This document shows positions 22,301 to 34,207 of a stretch of 64,000 bases of DNA, piece by piece. The translations under genes and the position numbers were made by a program. A model generated the notes under the pieces. That model ran no database searches. It was given only the letters and a program-made list of their open reading frames with translations, and was not told the DNA's origin. The stretch is taken from NCBI GenBank assembly GCA_907163375.1, contig CAJQUW010001793.1, positions 248,001-312,000 on the forward strand, given 5' to 3'. Origin of the DNA: Prostheceraeus crozeri. Its lineage: Eukaryota; Platyhelminthes; Polycladida; Euryleptidae. Every line of letters starts with the position of its first letter. The first letter of the stretch is position 1.

Positions 22301-24430
22301 TTTTCGTTACTAGGAATATTTCAGAAGAATATCTATATCTAACACAACTACCTGGATAAATTACATTTAGCAAAACAATTTCATTATTTTTTGAAATACA
22401 TGTGTGTTTGCCTATACAGAAGTTACATTCCAAATAACCTGAAAAACCGTCTGAAAGTGCTATAATAATAGTGTGGCAGGTAGAGCATGAAGACTTTTGA
22501 ACGGAAGCTTTACGACGTGTTTTTCACCAAGGTAGGACATACAACTACAGTTAATTTGCTTTTTGTAATTACTCTGTTCAAATTTTGAAGATGGGTTACA
22601 CAAAGATTCCCCTTTTCTGGAGAATGACCTACATTGTGTCAGAGTATGTGTGGGAAGCAGAGTTGGAATATCCTCTCAGTCGAAGAGATTCAGAAATTCT
22701 TTGATTCGATGCCAAGGCAACCATTTCTGCTAGTCGAGCTTCTTTACAAATGCTATTGAATATTGTCCTGGCTATTTGTCATGTTTTGAATGTAATTGGA
22801 AAGAGCCAATATTGAATGATGGTGGTTTTATTTTCTTTTTTGTTATTTTTTACAATTAATTTCTGTTAACATCCACTAACTATCTTCAGGTAAAAAGGAA
22901 GGAAATGGTGGTCTAGTATAAAACGTCACACCGACGTTTATGTACAAAAGTCTATGTCATAATGACACATAGGCTGAATGCAAAAGGGGGATGGGCTACT
23001 GAACAGGTAGTATTGGGTTCTACCATATATAATTAACTACAATATTTATAATGCCAATTTTGTCTTTTTTCAGTGTAATCGATTGATTTGTTTCTCACTG
23101 AATTATCTCATTCATAAGTAAATTAGGACTAATCATTCCGACAGGAAATGTAACAAAAAATTTGATATGCTTTCTCTAATCAATTAGATTAATTTGTGAA
23201 TTCTGAATGATATTTTCAGCTGAACAGCTGATTCTCGTACAAATGGAATTTTATCAGGAAATTAGTATTAAACCTTCCCAATTGCAAATTCTAGCATTTT
23301 TTCTAGTATACTCGTACAAATTTATAATTTCAGATGAATTTTCTATTCAGGCTATGCGTGTAATGTATATATACTCGTAGATAGGAATGTTCTGTCGAGG
23401 GATGGCTATCAATTGTTCAAGCTCTGTAAGCAAATTCTGTCACTAACATTCAAACTTAGTTTCAAAAATGTAGTCTTCTGATGAGGGTTGGCTTTTTGCC
23501 GGCTAAAACTGGTTTTTGCCACTAAGTGGTAAAAACCAGGTAAAAACCGGCAAAAACTGGTAAAAACCGGCTAAAACTAAAATTCCGAAAAATCAGTCTA
23601 TTTCTTCACAAAATGATCGACAGCAAGTTGGGGTTTAAGTATTACGGTGCATGCGGGTTTACAGTTTGCAGCTCTTATCTTCCAAAATATGACATTCATT
23701 CTGTGATGGAGCCACAAGATATGTTTTTATCACGAACGACACACGATGTTGTCTTTCTTAACGATTGCTCTGCCCTATTCTTGTGATTTAAGAACAAATG
23801 TAGACTTCAGCACCATTTTGGCTCTTTGGTTCATGTAACAGAAGTTGTTACTCGCAGAATTATCATCAAATGAATGAAAAAATGAAAATGAATATATGAA
23901 TGTAACTGGTTTATACATAGAACTAAATTAAGCAGAACCACTTTCTTCATGTGGACGAGCTTCAATAATCCCACTGTCATTCGTCTAGGTTGCGAGTGTT
24001 CAGCAAAGCAAGATTGTAGAGTGGTATTTTAATAATAGCTTAGGTTTCATCAGATCTAGATTCGAATCCAGGTCTCATGAACGCAGAGAAAACACTCTAT
24101 CAAAAAGTCTCTGCACCGGAAAATCTCACCTCCCAAATCAAGCAATGTGCAACAGTCACTTAGAATGTATTTCTACTTTTTTTAGAAATAATGCTAGAAA
24201 TAATACTAATGTTTGTGACTGTAGCAGGAAATCATGATTTGTAAGAACAAATAATAATTAAATAACATAGTTCGCACCAGCAATCTTGATAAAATGAGGT
24301 ATAATGTATGTCTGAACAGCTTCAGTTATAATCTCAACTAAAGAACATGTCCAGTAAGCTTTTAAATTAATATTGTTAATAGAATCTGAGAGCGACAAAC
24401 AATTTTGACATTATTGTTATATACAAGTTT
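19335..24430. other. Gene-poor AT-rich region
   Basis: No coding gene recognised in about 5 kb. Noted: a CT-rich microsatellite at 19395-19415; the word CCGGAGTTGAC at about 20239, 22068 and 22222 (same strand); a near-palindrome CTATGTCATAATGACACATA at about 22952; and the minisatellite listed separately at 23490-23585. Short frames have no family resemblance. Confidence 0.5.
23490..23585. repeat. Minisatellite of GGTAAAAACCGG-type units
   Basis: Units of about 10-11 bp, GGCTAAAACT, GGTAAAAACC and GGCAAAAACT, are repeated some eight times from about 23502 to 23581, with a short inverted part at its start (GGTTTTTGCCACTAAGTGGTAAAAACC). Non-coding. Confidence 0.75.
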
Positions 24431-24436
24431 GTTTAA

Positions 24437-26393
24437 CCCATAACGGCCCATTGTTCGTTTTTCGAACAGATGGGTTTCATCAACCGCATTCAACTACGTC
24501 ATTGATCGATTCATTTCGACTCTCCGTTCAAGGCAGTTGATAAACAGTGCTAACGCGTAGCAGCAGTCATTTGTCTCGTCTACGCCTTCTTACAATTGCA
24601 GCTGCTGAAAGAGTTGTCGACAGTCACGAACTTTTCAGTAAGTCACCTTTGCTTCAAATAATCTAAGCTTATGTCGGTAATTAGAGTTAGCGGTAGCAAT
24701 GAATCATAGTAATAGCAACAGCAGACTAAAAAGATTATTATTGTATCATTTGCAGAAGAGTTGATGATGTTTTAGTATACGTAATGAACATTTATGTTTT
24801 TCATGTTCGTTTTTCGAACAATGGGACTTAGACATTTCTGAAATTATAAATCTAAGAAATATCCACAATAGTCACAGTTAGAAACTGGAACTATTATCCC
24901 GTAAATTTCAAGTGAAACTTTGAAACAATATCTTAAAAAAATATTTTTGCCTTCCAGCTGATCAATGTCACGCTACAAAAGCACAAAGACGTTATACACT
25001 ATAGATGAAGCTGTGAAAATGATCGAAAATGATGATTCAGTCGATGTAGACCGCCTGATAATACCGGTAATGTGACTGATGAAGAGGAAACAGAAGACCG
25101 TAACATAATTCCTCATGACATTCCCGGTACGATTGAGGTAGATTACACCGATATATCTGCAGAACAAGATGAACAAGACATTGAATTCAAAGAGAATCGA
25201 CCCTCGCATAAATCTAATAGTCGGACTGCTCGCCCTTCTTGGAAAAAGTCGGAGACATTTCGTCAACCAATTCCACAAGAATATCCGACTGCAATTTTAG
25301 ATAGCCATCCCACTCTTGCTAAGAAGAATCCTTTTGAGCTCTTCTCAATGTTCTACACTGAGGAAATGAACCAGCTGTTAGTTACAGAAAGCAACCGTCA
25401 TGCGAATCAAAAGAATTTTCACCGGTCATCTTTTACAATTGACGAAATGAACAGATTTTCCGGAATATTTCTCCTTTCTGGATGCGTCACTCGTCCTAAT
25501 CAGCGCTTATATTGGAATACAGATGAAGATGTGACTACCACTATTGTTAAGAAAGCTATGCCAAGAAACCGATTGATGGACATGAAGAGGAGACGGAGAT
25601 TGAGACGTCGTTATAGCCGTATGGAATGACAACAGACCGATCTACGTTGCCTCAAATCACCAGGGAGTGTCCCCAACAATCAAAAAGCGGCGGTACTCAC
25701 GGATTCAAAGTTCATACATTCAATTTGACTGCCCTCAAATGATTCACGGATACAACTCTAGAATGGGAGGGGTCGATCTTTTCGCCCGCTTCCTTAGTGA
25801 CTATCGTCCGAGCATCAAAGGGAAGAAATGTTGGTTTGTTTTTTATACCATGTCCTAAATGTATGCGTCGTTGCTGCGTGGCGAATTCTCTGTGAAGTTG
25901 GTGGAACCATGCAGCAACTTGACTTTCGCCGGTATGTCGTGAGGACCCTTTTACAAATGCAAGCATCTTCCAGTTCCGAAATTCCAGCCACCGTTCACAG
26001 TGTTCTACCTGACATTCGATTTGATGGTATTGGACACTCCTTGCTGCAGAAAATCTCTGAAGGTCGATGCAAAGCTTGTCAAAAAAACATGACTTACAAG
26101 TGCGGTAAATGCAATCAAGGACTTCACCAAAAATGTTTTGCAGAATATCACATTCGTAAATGACATTCAAACATATAAATCTGGATATACTTGAAATAAA
26201 GTAAACTTGGAATATTTTGCATTTTTGATAGCTGTAAGACCCAATGTTCGAAAAACGAACATGTGTCCAGAAGATACGAAAATTAACGGATTCTAAAATT
26301 TCGATATATCATAGTCTTTTATATCACACAAGAAGCATTTATGCAAGTTTTCAGTGTTTTTTGCTCGTTGAGTTAAGTTTGGGCTTTTATGGG
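24437..26393 (+). mobile_element. piggyBac-type DNA transposon, both ends present, internally deleted
   Basis: TTAA at 24433-24436 and TTAA at 26394-26397 flank termini CCCATAACGGCCCA (left) and TGGGCTTTTATGGG (right), which are inverted repeats matching at 12 of 14 bases. TTAA target duplication is diagnostic for piggyBac. A 17-bp palindrome TGTTCGTTTTTCGAACA occurs next to the left end (24452), again at 24804, and with an A5 centre near the right end (26245). Inside is a decayed transposase on the plus strand. Total length is 1957 bp, against about 2.3-2.5 kb for a full copy; the missing part is the catalytic core. Confidence 0.95.
24967..26163 (+). pseudogene. piggyBac transposase, frameshifted and lacking most of the catalytic core
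   Basis: The natural start is probably ATG 24967 (MSRYKSTKTLYTIDEAVKMI); the frame then shifts near 25065-25075 into 25072-25629, which holds the N-terminal DDE_Tnp_1_7 domain (KNPFELFSMFYTEEMNQLLV, FTIDEMNRFSGIFLLSG, TRPNQRLYW). A deletion joins this, with another frame change near 25610-25630, directly to RPIYVASNHQG, then HGYNSRMGGVDLFARFLSDY, which holds the third catalytic Asp in GGVD. The first two catalytic Asp and the sequence between them are missing. Another frame change leads to the C-terminal Cys-rich finger (CKACQ...CGKCNQGLHQKC) at about 26070-26150. The family usually has about 580 residues. It cannot be active; its termini could still be moved by a related transposase. Confidence 0.9.
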
Positions 26394-26399
26394 TTAAAG

Positions 26400-27890
26400 T
26401 TCTTGAAATTTCCATATTATGAGCTCAAATCAAAACTTTGCTTTCGGTTTTAATTTCATTTTACATAACCTTATCCTCTAAATATGTGAGGGTAAATTAC
26501 CATGACATGAAAAATGTTGAAGGGCAAAATTTTTAATCTAGTCCTTCTGGGAGTGCAGGATAAATTTCATAATAATACTCGTGTAATCACAATTCGTATG
26601 GGACATTTGCCACAGATTTAGAAGACAAGCTATTCTATGAGATCAGCAGGGAGGTTAATCGTAGAAATCCGAGGCCAGATTTCTACATTTTCCTACCCCT
26701 CTAGCTTAATGGAATGCCTGTTTTCTATCTTTTATATAGAGTCAAGTGATTTCCTTCCAGCATGGACGTCTGTTTGCATCTTACAATGAATGAAATTCGT
26801 AAAGCAACAAAATGCGTGCACACTTAGAAGAATAATGTACAACAACTTTATACGTAACAATATTTTCTATAATAATTCATATTCTTACACCTATACTTGG
26901 AACATATTCTTGATTGAAATGCGATATTGATAGGTTTGAATTGTGAAAATACAGGCCTAAATGTTTATCGAATGATGAAGAAAGTAAAGTGAACTTATTG
27001 GTACTAACGCTCATCAATAAAGTAAGGAGTGACGATGATTCCTTATATTGTATGTACCTAAAAAACTGAAGCAGTAATGCTGGAAAAATAGTTTTAGCCA
27101 GTTCTGATCCGCACAAGCCAGAGAAGCATCAATATTATGGGAAACTGTGTACTCTGGTGGTCGGAATGTGATTGTGATTATTAAAGTTCTCAATCATACA
27201 AGCTCGTTCGGCAATGGTGGAGCTATTGTGAAGGAGCACTCAATGATAAGTCTCATAATAAATCCCGTTTCATCTCATGTCTTCATATGCAGTGCTCCGA
27301 ATCCCACCAGAAAATAACAGCCCAAAATGCCCGAATGTCAACAGATCCTCAAGTTGTGTTGCATTTATTTTTATACCAATGCTCTCCATCAGACTGGCAA
27401 CAGAAAAGCACTACGAAATTGAAATAACTTATCAAGAAGAAAATTGATGAATTTTCATACAGGATAATGACGAGTCTCTTTCGAAACATAATCGTCGGAG
27501 AGAAATCAAGACGAGTGATCAACGACATCGACCCCATCGAAACAGTTGGAAGCTTTTGCTTGCGTGATGATATTGTACATGGAAGCAGCTGTCCGAATGA
27601 AGCAATGCCTGCAGTTCGATAGCAAAGTGTTGATGTGCTGTCGTTTTGTGCCCCACTTCATGAAAGAGCAAGAAATTGGAATGGAAGCTGAACTATGTGG
27701 CAGAAGGCTTTCCTAAGTGTCTAAGTGTCCTAAGTGTTTCCTTAAGTGTCTAACTTATGAAATTGGAGAAAAATCAATCCTCCTATCGAATGCATCATGC
27801 AAAGAATCTTACGGATCGGTCATAACTTACTGAACATGAAAGAAACGTTTCCGCGCACTGATGGTCCGCGCATCCTTCACCATGAGAGTG
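26400..27890. other. Intergenic, no gene recognised
   Basis: AT-rich, with short frames of 60-80 codons on the minus strand that show no known domain. A short CTAAGTGTCCTAAGTGT duplication lies near 27715. Nothing else is supported. Confidence 0.4.
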
Positions 27891-27899
27891 TAGTTAGTG

Positions 27900-28310
27900 A
27901 ATGCAGATGTCGAGGAACGTAATTGTTAACCTCGCTGACATACAGTAGTCCAGAAAAAGCGTCGGAGCTTGAATTCGGCAACAATTCGCTATCAATGCTC
28001 CAGATCTTGCCTTCGCGTGAAGAACTGGATGCCAAAGTCACTCTCTATTGCGCCACGTCTATTGCAAAGTGCTGTGTCTGTACTGCTAGTGCAAAGTTGA
28101 AGATGGCAAAAGAGTTGATAAGAGAAATACAAAGCTCGAGGAAGCTGAAAGATCGATGTCGACAAGGAGCTAGAGGAAAATTTGAAAACCAAAGGCTGAA
28201 GATGAGGTGCAACGCCTTCAGAGAGAGGAATCATCCCTTATGAGAAGGGATTTCCGTTCAGTTGCGTCATAGATTCAAATACTTCGAGACTCATCAACAT
28301 TTTGTGACTC
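27900..28310 (+). pseudogene. Decayed coding remnant, coiled-coil-like, unidentified
   Basis: A 106-codon frame (27923-28243) contains SREELDAKVTLYCATSIAKC and AKLKMAKELIREIQ. In its last third another frame reads more like protein: EDEVQRLQREESSLMRRDFR. The Lys/Glu/Leu periodicity suggests a coiled coil. Frame changes show that it is no longer a gene. It could be the tail of a transposase (compare the coiled-coil end of the hAT protein at 53612-54574) or a host-gene copy; I cannot decide. Confidence 0.4.
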
Positions 28311-28319
28311 ATATTTGAC

Positions 28320-28765
28320 TTTTTCATTTATTTAAGCGTCAGCTTTCGTTAGTGATTCGCCTGAGCAAGGAGCTATCTTATGAAATATAATGTGCTGATA
28401 TGCATGTGTACCTGTGTTTCTGTTCATAATGCATATTTTACATAGTACATGCACAATAAACAATAATTTGATATTTTTTTATGAGCGTCATCTACCTGGG
28501 GCGACCGCACAGAAACACTGTTAGGCTAACAAATCTCTAACAGCAAGATTCACCCATTGAAATTATCTTGTCACTAGCAAGTCACTATCTAGCACTGTTC
28601 GCCCCTGATTGTGCTACACGCTATGAATGCTCCGATTACTGGTTTCTGAGGCAACAAAGTAAATACTAAGGCAAGTTTTTGGCCTGATCTAATATTCCCC
28701 GTCATACTCATCCTCATTGCTGAAAGACTCTGTACATTACTACTTTATATATGCATTACATATAC
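28320..28765. other. Intergenic, no feature recognised
   Basis: AT-rich non-coding DNA. I see no ORF, RNA gene or repeat beyond background. Confidence 0.4.
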
Positions 28766-28767
28766 AT

Positions 28768-29110
28768 AAGTAAGTAAGTAAGTAAGTAAGCGTTTATTCG
28801 TTATGAATGGAAATCAAGACATTACAGAAATCAATTACAGACACAAGAGAAATAGAGTTAACGGCAAAAAAATCATCAGTAAAATCACGACAAACTGTCA
28901 TAAGGATTATTGTTTGAAATTATACACGACCACGGTACAAAAGAATGCATGCGTCGGGAGGTTGAAATGTGGGGCAAGCAAAAGTGGCCACAGTGTTGTA
29001 AACGGCCAGGTAAAAGAGAATGCAACGGATGGAGAACATCCATACATACTATATCATAATACATTAATATACATTACAACATTATATTACATACATTACA
29101 TTTGCAGACA
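28768..29110 (-). mobile_element. 3' end of a CR1-type LINE with (CTTA)n tail
   Basis: Read on the minus strand, the fragment ends in AACGAATAAACGCTTA followed by about six CTTA units (28772-28796 on plus: TAAGTAAG...). The same closing word, GAATAAAACGCTTA plus a short microsatellite, ends the CR1-like LINE at about 41770. CR1/L2 LINEs end in such short tandem repeats instead of poly(A). No protein-coding part is kept; the plus-strand frame here is not a gene. The 5' limit is uncertain. Confidence 0.5.
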
Positions 29111-29119
29111 TGCCTGAAT

Positions 29120-30415
29120 TCTGAGATTTCGGGCGCTAGGAGTACTGCATGATGAGCTTTACATTTAAGATTGTGGTATCCATGTAAAAGTTAATGATCA
29201 TTAACAACAGCAACCACTTCCATTAGGTCAATAACGAATTCACGCAGGTTAGGGTTCAGTCTAGAGTGGGAGCATTGTTTCCAACACGAAAGGGACTCCC
29301 CATTTCCGTCCATTAAGATATTTTTCTAACAAGAAATGGCATCCTTCTATAGCATCTTAATTACATCTAGCACAAAAAATGGTCCATTATCTTCCTTTCA
29401 CCAGGCCCAATTTTTCCAGCACGAATGATGCCACATTTTCTTTGCACCAGTGCAGTGCCTGCTCTCAACACGATGGGACACTTATTTTTTCTAGCAAAAG
29501 CAGATTCTCATTTTTTGAACACGAAAGTGGTCACATCACTTAAGCATGAAGTGATTTTTATTTGTTCGGTTTTAAACGAAATAGGCCTACCAGCAGCTAT
29601 TTTACCATAGATAGGCCTACTTAAACAAAGGAATCTTTCTATTCAGCCGTTCTTTGTCATGATGTATCGTAATATGCAAGTGTATTGGAAAATGCACCCA
29701 ACTTTACACATCTCATGTTTCATCAGTCATCATTGTAGTTACCGGAACCTCACGATATCTGCTTGAATGCACGCTGTGCAATTGCACATGCAACTCGTAG
29801 CATAACCGCGGACAGAAAATTTCTCATGTAGATTGTCGACAGTCTACAAACCTGTTTTCTCAAGATGCCAACTAGACTGTGGGTGTGTGTGTAAATGTAG
29901 GATTTGATGCGTCTGAGTCCGTCAGGTGGTTCGAGTCCATCATTCTCTCGGCTCGGGGCTGGCTTCAGAGAATTTGGAATGGCGCTGTGCTTGGATGCAT
30001 CAATAATAGCATATTGATATCTCGTCCTAACTGGTCACATGAGCTCGTCTCAAAAGTCACGTCTGGAGACGACTCGCTAACGGACATTCTTGCACCAGTT
30101 GAGACGTGTTTTTTGTGACGAGCTGAGACGTCTTCAGTCGTGATAGGTCGTCTTAATGCTGCAGAGGATAGAGTAATTAAGTATAGTAGTAAGAGTGTCG
30201 ACTCAAAAAATGTCAGCACACAGCGAAAATTTTTATATCAAGATATTCAGTTTTTTGCAGAGATTTTACGTTGCCGCGGTCTAAAATAATAATTGATCAA
30301 TTTCTAACCCTTAAGAAAAGCCAAGAAAAGAAGCAACTGATTTATGCCAAGGTCGGTCATCCTTAGCCCAGCCATGGACACAGAATCCATGATCGATGAT
30401 TCCAATAAATCCATG
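29120..30415. other. Intergenic, no gene recognised
   Basis: Two overlapping frames at 29879-30219 cover a GC-richer stretch with GAGACG/CGTCTC words (GAGCTCGTCTC...GAGACGTG...GAGCTGAGACGTC), but neither resembles a known protein. GGTTCGAGTCC near 29929 looks like a B box, without a matching A box. Otherwise nothing is seen. Confidence 0.4.
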
Positions 30416-30420
30416 GAAAA

Positions 30421-30806
30421 TTCAAAATTGAAAATCATTGTTGGTAAGCATGTTTAATGATTGGAAAGCTTATATGCATTGTCAAAATACATCGATTATC
30501 ATTATTGAACCAAAAATACGCAATTGCAATATCTTAAAAACTTGCATTGATGATTCATGCATAAATCTCGGTTGAACATTGATGATAAATTCGCATTGAT
30601 AAAATAAAGATTATTCAAAATTGAAAATCATTGTTGGTAAGCATGTTCAATGATTGGAAAGCTTATATGCATTGTCAAAATACATCGATTATCATTATTG
30701 AACCAAAAATACGCAATTATAATATCTTAAAAACTTGCATTGATGATTCATGCATAAATCCCGGTTGAACATTGATGATAAATTCGCATTGATAAAATAA
30801 AGATTA
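30421..30806. repeat. 193-bp tandem duplication, two nearly identical copies
   Basis: Copy 1 at 30421-30613 and copy 2 at 30614-30806 differ at only about three positions by eye (for example TTTAATG/TTCAATG, CAATTGC/CAATTAT and CTCGG/CCCGG). They are AT-rich, with many TTGATGAT and ATTGATAA words, and have no ORF. The high identity implies a recent duplication. Confidence 0.95.
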
Positions 30807-30809
30807 TTC

Positions 30810-33400
30810 TTTTCAATTCTTACAGTATTCCCGGGTTGAAAAAACCGAGATAATTTATCTAATATATGACTGATGGTGACAAATCTTACAAATATTAGAT
30901 AATTGTTTTATAAAACAATCAAATACTGCATATTTGATATTTTTTAATAATTTTTGATACATCTTTGACTATTATTTGACAAATATTATCATAATCACCT
31001 AAATGTTCATATCTGAAACATTTTACAAATATTTATAAATTAATTTGTCGATGTAACAAAAATACTCCTGCATACTTATGTAATTGTTAACATTAAACAG
31101 TGCAGTAAGCGGACTTCTGAAATCATCTGTTTAGCTACATGATAACAATGTTTACGTCAAATGATTGAAAAATCACAATTTTTTAATCACTAGCCAGCAA
31201 CTGGTGTCAAAACGGAACCGAATCTCCAAGACAAACACGTGAACAATGGAATTGAACTTGAACAGTGTAACTTGCACTAGCGAAGTCGATGAACATGCAG
31301 TTTGACTTCACAGACAAGCACAATAGCAGCACCCATATTCCCCATACTTCATTAATAATTGCAGCTCTACATTAATATGAGCGTTTGTTTCTTCCTTGCT
31401 GCCTTCAGTCGAGGACTTCTGTATAATACGATCGAGTGACGTTATAACAACATCAATCTTGCCTTACACGTAGGATCACTGCTTTATAGAGTGACTCACG
31501 CATAGTGTGCGCGTGTCCTCGCCGTCTTTGGCGCGCATTGACTTACTTTGCGTTTCTTTTAACAATGCGTGACCTTATTGTCTGGCCATACTGCTGCGCC
31601 CGTTTCGATGTGCGCTCCTCACTCGAACAGAAGGGCTGTGAATTGTAAAGCTTTCACTGGATGTGCCAACGACTTTTCATGCTGATTCTTTACATTGGCA
31701 AACTATGATTTCGTGAATCTTCTTCGAACTAAACGAAGTATGATAGAAGATGTGTGAATCGAATACCTGTGACTCAATTTCTGCCGATTCTCTCAAGTTT
31801 ACGTGCTGGAGGCCTCGTAAAAGAAGGTAAGACGATCACTCATGCTACAAGCCAAGTTATTATTCCATGAAGTGCGAGTTAAATTGTATTTTAGCTGTAA
31901 GCGTACACCTTCATGGTCTCCTTTTTGAAATAATGTGCTTGAGATTGAAAAAAAAATTGAACATTTTTTCTAGACCTACCGGTGCTAAAGTTTTTGATTT
32001 AAAAACAATGAATATTTTTCTGAAATTCAGTAGGAAAGTTCAAGCGTCGCATCATTTTCAGCGTGATCATTTTTATACTGTGCTTCAATTGAGGGTTCCA
32101 TTTCCTTTTCTCACTCTGACCCGGGTTTCATTCGGGAATAGATATTGGAGAATGTAACACGGCTGTTTTAGACTGGGTAGGAATTCAAAAACAGCTTATC
32201 TTTTTACAGCATCAAGGTTTCAGGTAGTATCAGGCAAGGAAACTAAGTAGGCCAATTGATAGAGGGTAACATTATAAATTGGAAATTAGTAAGATTTCTG
32301 CAATTTTTTAAGTGTCATGCTAAAATCATGAATTAATGAAATTGAAAAACATGATATTATAATATACTATAAAATGAACCAACACATGAGGTCTTGAAAT
32401 GAAACCTTATTTTCTCAACCACTGAAACGAATTTTAATGCGCACATTCTGCGGTCATGACTCAAAATAATTCAGAAAGCAGCGCCACTGTACTCGGTTTA
32501 TACAGCATGTTTGAGACGAATAGTAGGTGGATACTTGCTTTTTTTAGATGAGCCTGCATGAATCCAAATGGTCCCATCCCCTGATTAAGAAATAGGGCTC
32601 AAGCTAGCTACATTAGGCGGCTGACCAAATGGACCTCATTTGTGATTTAGCTGGTTATAAAAGTAAATTGTCTAATTTTCATAACGACTGATATGTCAGA
32701 GCTTCCGAATGTTTTGTAATCCTGGATATTTTGTGGCAAATGATATTGATCGGCAGTCGCGGGTATAATACTGAGTCTATTGTGAAGTACTTATGTTGCA
32801 TTCTTAATATTTTTTTGAATTGTGTTTGCATGCAATACATTATTGTAATTATGTCTGCTTCTATTTGTTGAATATCTATTTTATACTTCCTACTTATTGT
32901 CAAAGTGAATGTATTTTGAACCAGTCCTCAGTATGTGGATTGTGCCATGTAATTTGTGTCACAATATATGGATGACAATCATGTACTACCGGTATCTACT
33001 TAGTTTGGGGGAGGAGTGTACAGTCACAGCCACTGGTTGACTGGATTATCATCACCTCGCCGACCAATTAATTGCAATAATTTTATCCAAAAAATCAAAT
33101 GGATTGTCAGCTTAATTTCGTCAATTGAGAAATTAATTAATTGCACCTAATTGTAGCAAATCCCTAGCAATTATTTGAAATTAATGTTTCATTGCCCCTG
33201 TTTATCAGTGATGTTTGCGCTCGGTGAAGGTTTCTTTCTTGAAGAACATTATTTATCAGGGTGCAGTCAGAAGTCAGGTAACATCTTAATCTGCTTGTCG
33301 TCGGTAAAAGGATAAAGGAGCTTAGCGGACGATAACTGATTTATTGTCTTGCATATCTTTCACATCACCTGTTTTTTTCAAGTGAAATCAAAAATATGTA
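30810..33400. other. Intergenic; possible CpG-richer promoter and leader at 31400-31830
   Basis: Mostly AT-rich and non-coding. At 31430-31830 the GC and CpG content rises (GTGTGCGCGTGTCCTCGCCG, GGCGCGCATTGAC), and the block ends in AAGAAGGTAAGAC near 31827, a good splice donor. This could be a first exon on the plus strand, but I found no coding exon to join it to. ORF 31867-32157 shows no known domain. Confidence 0.3.
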
Positions 33401-33409
33401 AGCCGTCAA

Positions 33410-33640
33410 GTTTGGCGGTTCGTCCAAGTAAATGCGGATGAAAACTTCTTTGTGGAAATTTGCTGAGCTTGCAGCTGCTGTCCACAGTTGCCCTCCATCC
33501 AGTGCTGGTACGGAGCGAGTATTCAGCTTATACGCACCGACACACACAAAACTGAGAAACCGTCTTTCACACCCCGTGTTGTGAAGATTGTAACAGCTCA
33601 CTTAGCTCTATAGATGATGACATTGACTTGATTGTGAACG
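33410..33640 (+). pseudogene. hAT transposase C-terminal dimerisation domain remnant
   Basis: On the plus strand, FAELAAAVHSCPPSSAGTER then VFSLYAPTHTKLRNRLSHPV (about 33455-33580) matches the hAT C-terminal (Dimer_Tnp_hAT) pattern: LA..A...P.SSA.TERVFS......KLRNRLS. A frame change follows, after which PRVVKIVTAHLAL continues the pattern. The upstream catalytic part and both termini were not found. It is a short, old fragment. Confidence 0.65.
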
Positions 33641-33644
33641 AGTG

Positions 33645-34195
33645 AAGGATTGTTGTAATGATTGGGGCCGTCTTGTTGGCATCTTGTTCAAAAGCCTACT
33701 CATTGCTTTTATAGGCCCATATTAAGTAAGAAGATGATGCAAATTTGTGTAGAGATGTAATTAAGGAGTTGTTATGTTTAGACTTTTTGCACTAGTAGAT
33801 TTCTTTTTTTAATTGTTTTCTGATTTTCGTTAAATACACACGTATGTACAGTTTTCAACAGATATCCTGATATTATTTACATGTAGGCCTAGTTCTTCTT
33901 TTTATATTTGTGCCTTCTTTCTGTACCAGATGAGAATATCTGTCAATTTCAGACTGATCAAACCAAAATAGATTTGCGTAGCGAGTACATGTGCATGTAT
34001 TCCAAATTCATGGCATTATCAAAACTTGACATGACTAGACTACCGCATGTCGTTGACCTTGAACAGTCCGGTTAATATCAAATGATTTTAACTGAGCAAT
34101 GCTAACTAATTCAAATATGCCATATCAAAAGGTCGGTTGATAATTTCGTTATATATAGATCTTAATCTGTATATAATTGCACGTAATATTAAATG
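33645..34195. other. Intergenic, no feature recognised
   Basis: AT-rich DNA without an ORF, array or RNA-like structure that I can support. Confidence 0.4.
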
Positions 34196-34207
34196 GCAGA
34201 TCTATAG

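Noticed and set aside
29879-30219. Host exon or SINE with a GGTTCGAGTCC box
   Set aside because: No A box at the right distance and no known protein in either overlapping frame.
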